Assembly (NCBI GenBank): GCA_027294925.1
Contig: JAPULM010000543.1
Span: forward strand, 1-8,282
Source of the DNA: a bacterium
GTDB lineage: Bacteria; Tectomicrobia; Entotheonellia; Entotheonellales; Entotheonellaceae
Reading direction: 5' to 3'
Length of the DNA: 8,282 nucleotides
The translations under genes were made by a program, and so were the position numbers. This document shows, piece by piece, positions 5,100 to 8,282 of this stretch. Under the pieces are notes generated by a model, which was given only the letters and a program-made list of their open reading frames with translations, made no database searches and was not told the DNA's origin. How positions within the stretch are numbered: position 1 is the stretch's first letter; every line of letters starts with the position of its first letter.

Positions 5100-6679
5100 T
5101 CACGTCTGTTATCAAGGACTTAGGGATTGTCGAGATGATCGACGCACGTTTAGGCCTACATGACCAAGAAGAGATCAGCGCGGGTGAAGCGGTTGCCGGG
5201 ATGATCCTCAACGGCCTGGGGTTTTCCGATCGTCCCTTGACGTTAACGCCGCAGTTTTTTGCCAACAAACCCCTCGATCTGTTGTTTCGCGAGGGTGTCA
5301 GTGCGGAGATGTTTAACCGTTTCAAGCTTGGCCGCACGCTCGACGAGACCCATGCCTACGGCTGTGACCTGTTGTTTAGCGAGCTGGCCCTAGCCGTTTG
5401 TTCCCAGGAAGACATCGATACGCGCTTCAACCATCTCGACACCACCAGTTTTTCCCTCACCGGCGACTATGTGCCCGACAGTGATGAGCACGCCATTGCC
5501 ATCACGCATGGCTATTCCAAAGATCACCGTCCCGACTTGAAACAGGCCGTCTTAGAACTCATGGTATCGCAGGACGGTGGGGTACCGCTGATGAGCAAAA
5601 GTTGGGATGGCAATGCCTCGGACAGCAAGATTTTCCAGGAGCGCGCTCAAGCCCTGTTGGCGACCTTTAAGGGCTCACCCAGTCCACGCTACCTGGTGGC
5701 CGACTCCAAACTGTACAACGAAGAGAATGCCGCCAATCTCAAGAAACTCGGTTTTATCACGCGCATTCCAGGCCGGCTTAAGCTGGTCACTCAGGTAATC
5801 GGGCAAGCCCTCAAGTGGGACACGTGGTGTTGCCTTGACGAGACAACGCGCTATCAGCCCACCCAGTTGTGCCACTATGGTATGGCCCAGAGATGGCTAG
5901 TGGTCTGCTCACAGGCATCCTATGAGCGCGCAGAGGCGAGCGTTAATAAAGCGTGTCAGCGTGAAGCGGAGGCGATCAACAAACAACTCTTTCACTTGCA
6001 AGCGAAGCGTTTTGAGATCCCCGTCCAGGCGCAAGCAGCGTTGTCGGTGCTGGCCGACAAGTGGCGCTATCACCAGGTTGAGTCCCACGAGTTGGTCGAT
6101 CATAAACGTTACGCCAAAAAAGGCCGTCCCACAGCCGACACCCCGATAAAAGGCACCCAGTGGCAGATTCAGGCCCAGGTGAGGCTGGATGTCGAGCGCA
6201 TTGGGGAAGCCAAGCAACATAAAGCATGCTTTGTGCTGGGGAGCAACATTGGGACCGACGAGCTCAGCGATAGCGAGGTGATTGCAGGCTACAAGGGCCA
6301 GTCCCAGGCCGAGGGCGGGTTCCGATTTCTCAAAGACCCGCTGTTTTTTGTCTCGTCGTTGTTTGTGAAAAAACCGTGTCGTATTCAGGGCCTGTTGATG
6401 GTGATGACCTTGGCGTTGCTGGTCTATTCAGTGACACAACGTCGTCTGCGCCGGGAATTAGCCCGTCAAAACGAGACGATCCTGAATCAAATCAACCAAC
6501 CGACGAATCGCCCAACCCTGAGGTGGGTGTTTCAAGTGTTGGAAGGGATTGAGCGTGTCCGCCTGATAGTTGACGGCCAGGTGCGGGACCTGATCACGGG
6601 TTTGAATGAGGTGAAAATCAAAATCCTTCGTCTCTTTGGCGAGCAAGTCTGCCGCGTCTATCAATTGCCTTCGGGCTAA
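5057..6679 (+). CDS. IS1634-family transposase (DDE, DUF4277 N-terminus)
   Basis: From the ATG at 5057, which has AGGAGGG six bases upstream, the protein has 540 residues, full length for IS1634 transposases that cut and paste their own element. An earlier in-frame ATG at 5015 lacks such a site. Residues 1 to about 112 match the DUF4277-type N-terminal region (ERLDHLGLVTSVIKDLGIVEMID). The RNase H-like DDE residues are visible: D128 in FNHLDTTSFSLTGDY, D216 in YLVADSKLYN, and E419 in YKGQSQAEGGFRFLK. The last fits the IS4-group Y-x2-R-x3-E-x6-K signature in spacing (Y412, E419, K426), but the usual arginine is glutamine 415. The frame is uninterrupted, so the element may still be active or only recently inserted. 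Start and family are well supported. Confidence 0.93.
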   Translation: MESVIVERLDHLGLVTSVIKDLGIVEMIDARLGLHDQEEISAGEAVAGMILNGLGFSDRPLTLTPQFFANKPLDLLFREGVSAEMFNRFKLGRTLDETHAYGCDLLFSELALAVCSQEDIDTRFNHLDTTSFSLTGDYVPDSDEHAIAITHGYSKDHRPDLKQAVLELMVSQDGGVPLMSKSWDGNASDSKIFQERAQALLATFKGSPSPRYLVADSKLYNEENAANLKKLGFITRIPGRLKLVTQVIGQALKWDTWCCLDETTRYQPTQLCHYGMAQRWLVVCSQASYERAEASVNKACQREAEAINKQLFHLQAKRFEIPVQAQAALSVLADKWRYHQVESHELVDHKRYAKKGRPTADTPIKGTQWQIQAQVRLDVERIGEAKQHKACFVLGSNIGTDELSDSEVIAGYKGQSQAEGGFRFLKDPLFFVSSLFVKKPCRIQGLLMVMTLALLVYSVTQRRLRRELARQNETILNQINQPTNRPTLRWVFQVLEGIERVRLIVDGQVRDLITGLNEVKIKILRLFGEQVCRVYQLPSG

Positions 6680-6731
6680 GAGGGTTCAATTGCTGTACGA
6701 GCAAGGGCTATTCCAAAAAATGCTCAGCTAC

Positions 6732-6748
6732 CCTGCTCAATGTCGGTT
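6732..6748 (-). repeat. Right terminal inverted repeat of the IS element
   Basis: CCTGCTCAATGTCGGTT is the inverted partner of 4963-4979 (16/17). It lies 53 bp after the transposase stop. The sequence beyond it does not resume the TIR reading frame. Confidence 0.8.
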
Positions 6749-6801
6749 ACCACACAACCATTGTGCTCATTTACAAGCTCTATGGGGAAAGAAGAAGAGC
6801 A

Positions 6802-6825
6802 GGCTTGACAACGGGTTTGCAAGCC
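6802..6825 (-). terminator. Possible weak terminator of the toxin-antitoxin operon
   Basis: On the minus strand GGCTTG and CAAGCC form a six-base-pair stem around a 12-base loop, followed by a pyrimidine-rich tract (TGCTCTTCTTCTTTCC). It lies 24 bp beyond the toxin stop codon. The stem is short and the loop large, so this is a tentative call. Confidence 0.3.
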
Positions 6826-6848
6826 AGTGGGGAAAAGAAAGAGGGGGC

Positions 6849-7106
6849 TCACGGACGCCTCAACACGTCGTGGGTACCAATGCGCCGTAAGAGATAGGTT
6901 TCGCCAACAATCTGGAAGGTAAATCGATACCCTCTGGTGACACGCCCTTCCCAGATGTCTCGGGGATCTTCTATTTTCTTCAGCCGCAAGGAAGGATGAC
7001 GAGGATTTGTCAAGAGGTGTTGGAATTGCCTCTCCGCACGCCGTTTGATGGACTCGGGCAGCTGCGCAAAGTCTTGATCAAAGGGCCTGATCGTCCGGAT
7101 GTTCAT
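6849..7106 (-). CDS. RelE/ParE-superfamily toxin
   Basis: An 85-residue protein of typical RelE/ParE toxin length. Such toxins inhibit growth by cleaving mRNA at the ribosome (RelE type) or poisoning gyrase (ParE type). The opening MNIRTIRPFDQDFAQLPESIKRRAERQF is the helical hairpin of the family. The C-terminal half carries IWEGRVTRGYRFTFQI (51-66) and RRIGTHDVLRRP (74-85), the usual strand-arginine-strand core and final histidine segment. Its start overlaps the antitoxin stop by ATGA, implying translational coupling and antitoxin-first synthesis. The HDV and R residues at the end resemble RNase-type members, but sequence alone does not separate ribosome-dependent RNase from gyrase poison. 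Together with the upstream gene it forms a complete operon. Confidence 0.87.
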   Translation of the reverse strand: MNIRTIRPFDQDFAQLPESIKRRAERQFQHLLTNPRHPSLRLKKIEDPRDIWEGRVTRGYRFTFQIVGETYLLRRIGTHDVLRRP

Positions 7107-7408
7107 GATCGTTTGTTCTTATGTCCTGCTCTCTCTCCATGCAAATGCGCCATGAGCTCTGCAACGGTTTCGAACGGCCCGGCAACTTCTCCGCGGCTAA
7201 TGGCCGCATCGGCCTGCCGCTCCTTTTCCTGCCACTCCTTGCTGTGGAACCACTCCTGGTCTTTTGCAATGAGCTTCTTGGGTATCATCAAGATCCCCTG
7301 TTCCGTGGTTTGCACGTCGAGATAATCTCCAACTTCAAGACGGAGACGTGCAAAGACTTCCTTAGGGATAGTTACCTGGTGCTTGGGGCCAATTTTGGTA
7401 ATGGGCAC
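7103..7408 (-). CDS. AbrB/MazE/SpoVT-family antitoxin
   Basis: A 101-residue protein read from a GTG start with GGAG seven bases upstream. The N-terminus (KIGPKHQVTIPKEVFARL, then EVGDYLDV, residues 5-32) is a SpoVT/AbrB swapped-hairpin DNA-binding domain, which would repress the operon's own promoter. The rest is helical and charged (EWQEKERQADAAIS, then ETVAELMAHLHG), as in antitoxin tails that wrap the toxin. The stop overlaps the toxin start by four bases. AbrB-type antitoxins are best known with MazF or VapC toxins. Pairing with a RelE/ParE-type toxin is less common but does occur as a mix-and-match module. Antitoxin assignment is firm from domain plus context. Confidence 0.87.
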   Translation of the reverse strand: MPITKIGPKHQVTIPKEVFARLRLEVGDYLDVQTTEQGILMIPKKLIAKDQEWFHSKEWQEKERQADAAISRGEVAGPFETVAELMAHLHGERAGHKNKRS

Positions 7409-7436
7409 GTCTTGTCTCCGTTGGCTGTCGATGCTT

Positions 7437-7481
7437 TTTGTTGTAGTAACAAATTCCTATTTTCTTACAACCTTACTGTAA
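7437..7481 (-). promoter_or_regulatory. Operator-like inverted repeats in the antitoxin leader
   Basis: Two inverted repeats lie between the predicted -10 and the antitoxin GTG: TTTGTT (7437-7442) with AACAAA (7448-7453), spacer five; and TTACA (7465-7469) with TGTAA (7477-7481), spacer seven. Their place around and after the transcription start suits autorepression by the AbrB-type antitoxin alone or with the toxin. This is inferred from position and symmetry. Confidence 0.4.
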
Positions 7482-7510
7482 AACATAAAAGGCACCTCAA
7501 TTCTTGTCAA
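7482..7510 (-). promoter_or_regulatory. Sigma-70-type promoter of the toxin-antitoxin operon
   Basis: On the minus strand a perfect TTGACA (-35, 7510-7505) is followed after exactly 17 bases by TATGTT (-10, 7487-7482; four of six matches). Transcription would start near 7475, about 65 bp before the antitoxin GTG at 7408. The consensus -35 implies strong basal expression, fitting an operon controlled by autorepression. Confidence 0.65.
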
Positions 7511-7516
7511 GGCGTA

Positions 7517-7556
7517 CAAAAGAATACAAAAGAATAGGGTCCAAAAGAATAGGGTC
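7517..7556. repeat. Short tandem repeat of CAAAAGAATAGGGTC
   Basis: CAAAAGAATAGGGTC occurs twice head to tail (7527-7541 and 7542-7556), preceded by a shortened copy, CAAAAGAATA (7517-7526). The next bases, AAGCCTTG, continue the look of the GGGTCAAG-type intergenic elements seen near REP-associated transposases; that resemblance is from memory. The array starts seven bases beyond the -35 of the toxin-antitoxin promoter. On the minus strand it also offers TTGACC plus TATTCT with a 16-bp spacer, a weaker second promoter. Confidence 0.7.
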
Positions 7557-7803
7557 AAGCCTTGCTATTTGCTATTTCCTCACGCGATCCAGCCATCCAA
7601 AGACGGAAAAGCGATGACACCCAGCACTTTTCACAAGCAATTTAAACCAAGCATGGCCAAACTCATTCACGATTACAGCAAACACACTGCTTTTGGCAGG
7701 TGCTTTTAGATCCGAAGTATTTTGAGAGAAATGGGTTGGAAATTGGCCGGAATCAGCCAATCTGGGGCAGTCAGATATCCAAGCTAGTTTTCTACCTTAG
7801 TTT
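7557..7803. other. Intergenic stretch without a recognisable gene
   Basis: This stretch between the tandem repeat and the transposase remnant has stops in all frames apart from one 62-codon minus frame that would need a TTG start without a ribosome binding site. I see no RNA gene, long inverted repeat or protein motif. It may be degraded flank of the adjacent transposase remnant. Confidence 0.5.
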
Positions 7804-8058
7804 TTATGCCCTTTGCGGACAAAGATGCTTGCCAAACGCCTGGCCTTTCACAAATCGCCGCCCAACCGATTGAGCAAACGCCCTGAGCTTACTCACCGGA
7901 CCCAGAGCACCAAACGTCGGCTGATCTATCCGACCGAGATAGTCCAATACCGGTGCAGCATCCATCCTTAGCCTTGTCAGTATGGGCGGTGCGTTGGCAG
8001 GGATATAACCCCGCTTGTTGTGTTTAATCTGCCTGCCGCCCCAATCCACTAGTTCCAC
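7804..8058 (-). pseudogene. C-terminal remnant of a REP-associated (Y1-type) transposase
   Basis: About 84 codons read ELVDWGGRQIKHNKRGYIP, PPILTRLRMDAAPVLDYLG and KLRAFAQSVGRRFVKG before a TAA at 7804-7806. This resembles the C-terminal region that follows the Y1 (HUH) domain in many proteobacterial REP-associated tyrosine transposases, where a pattern like LVDWTGR..R.DKRG.IP....PIL.RL is common. The catalytic HUH and tyrosine motifs would lie upstream but are absent: an in-frame TAA sits just before this segment, and the next 220 bp show no Y1 motif. The open frame formally begins at a GTG (8056-8058), an unlikely start. REP-like and tandem repeats in the window fit such an element's past presence. 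The family call is from memory of motif patterns. Confidence 0.5.
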
Positions 8059-8061
8059 TTA

Positions 8062-8181
8062 TCATTCGCTCATTTTGGAAACGAGTTCGAATATCACCCT
8101 GGCGTGGGCCTCGAGCTGACCCTGCGTGCTTCTGAGCACTTGGTTGGAGGTGGCGGTATGGCAAGGTGCACCCTGTCTCAT
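8062..8181 (-). CDS. Doubtful 39-codon ORF of unknown function
   Basis: An ATG at 8179-8181 opens a frame beginning MRQGAPCHTATSNQVLRS and ending in a helix-like, protein-looking segment, LEAHARVIFELVSKMSE, before a TGA. A GAGGA lies ten bases upstream of the ATG, slightly far for a ribosome binding site. It precedes the transposase remnant on the same strand in a different frame. I do not recognise it; it may be a fragment of a larger degraded gene or chance. Confidence 0.2.
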   Translation of the reverse strand: MRQGAPCHTATSNQVLRSTQGQLEAHARVIFELVSKMSE

Positions 8182-8282
8182 GGGTGGCGTGTCCTCACGG
8201 CGCTTGATCCGGGTGTGGGCGACGGGTGGACGTCGTGGAAAACATGCGTTTAAAATTCCTATCCATTGACACGGTTGGGCAA
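8182..8282. other. Right window edge, nothing recognised
   Basis: The last 101 bases contain no convincing reading frame or structure. A GTTGGGC at 8274-8280 fits the degenerate integron core, but no paired core or stem is present upstream. Confidence 0.4.

Larger units (their letters stand above)
4963..6748 (+). mobile_element. IS1634-family insertion sequence
   Basis: The element is bounded by terminal inverted repeats: AACCGGCATTGAGCAGG at 4963-4979, and the reverse complement of AACCGACATTGAGCAGG at 6732-6748, a 16/17 match. They enclose one transposase gene of the IS1634 type. The length of about 1.79 kb is normal for the family. Outward of the repeats the two flanks share no clear direct repeat. 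IS1634 elements can make unusually long duplications, or the adjacent TIR sequence was deleted. Exact ends are uncertain by a few bases because TGG occurs just outside both repeats with a one-base offset. It disrupts the TIR gene. Confidence 0.85.

Noticed and set aside
6743..6848. Possible continuation of the TIR gene after the IS right end
   Set aside because: All three plus-strand frames were read; none resembles the second half of a TIR domain.
7517..7556. Tandem repeats as a possible CRISPR array
   Set aside because: The copies are head to tail with no spacers, and no cas genes are present.
7572..7760. 62-codon minus-strand frame
   Set aside because: Needs a TTG start with no ribosome binding site and shows no recognisable motif.
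8274..8280. GTTGGGC fitting the integron core
   Set aside because: No RYYYAAC partner or stem in the preceding 150 bp; a chance match is likely.

Overview
The window looks like accessory DNA from a proteobacterium, probably gammaproteobacterial. The evidence is the gene families, the GC-rich metabolic genes with Shine-Dalgarno starts, a REP-like palindrome, and debris of Y1/REP-associated and IS1634-type transposases. I cannot name the species from the sequence.

Left half (1-4107), intact metabolic block. Three genes run leftward in the order LLM flavin monooxygenase (1486-2472), Nudix hydrolase (1021-1440) and TauD/TfdA-type Fe(II)/2-oxoglutarate dioxygenase (78-923). Facing away from them across a 252-bp divergent region is a metal-dependent amidohydrolase of the AtzA/TrzN/cytosine-deaminase type (2725-4107). 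Two oxygenases plus a deaminase/chlorohydrolase-like enzyme suggest a small catabolic cluster for a nitrogen- or sulfur-containing organic compound; the substrate is unknown. The divergent region carries paired inverted and direct repeats that could be regulator sites. The tail of a rightward gene (1-45) and a strong hairpin (50-80) close the left edge.

Middle (4102-6748), decayed mobile and defence block. A relic of the N-terminal part of a tyrosine recombinase of the long integron-integrase-like type lies on the minus strand, broken by an in-frame TAG. Beyond its 5' end, pointing the other way, come an unrecognised coding-like frame (4564-4764), a GTTAGGC heptamer and the start of a TIR-domain gene. 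This is the layout of an integron (integrase, attachment site, outward-facing cassettes), but the evidence is suggestive only. The TIR gene is cut after about 52 codons by an IS1634-family element (4963-6748) with an intact-looking transposase and 16/17-matched ends. The rest of the TIR gene is not on the far side.

Right part (6849-8282). A leftward toxin-antitoxin operon pairs an AbrB/MazE-type antitoxin with a RelE/ParE-type toxin. The genes overlap by ATGA, and a recognisable promoter with operator-like repeats lies upstream. Further right are a short tandem repeat, a remnant resembling the C-terminus of a REP-associated tyrosine transposase, and otherwise featureless DNA.
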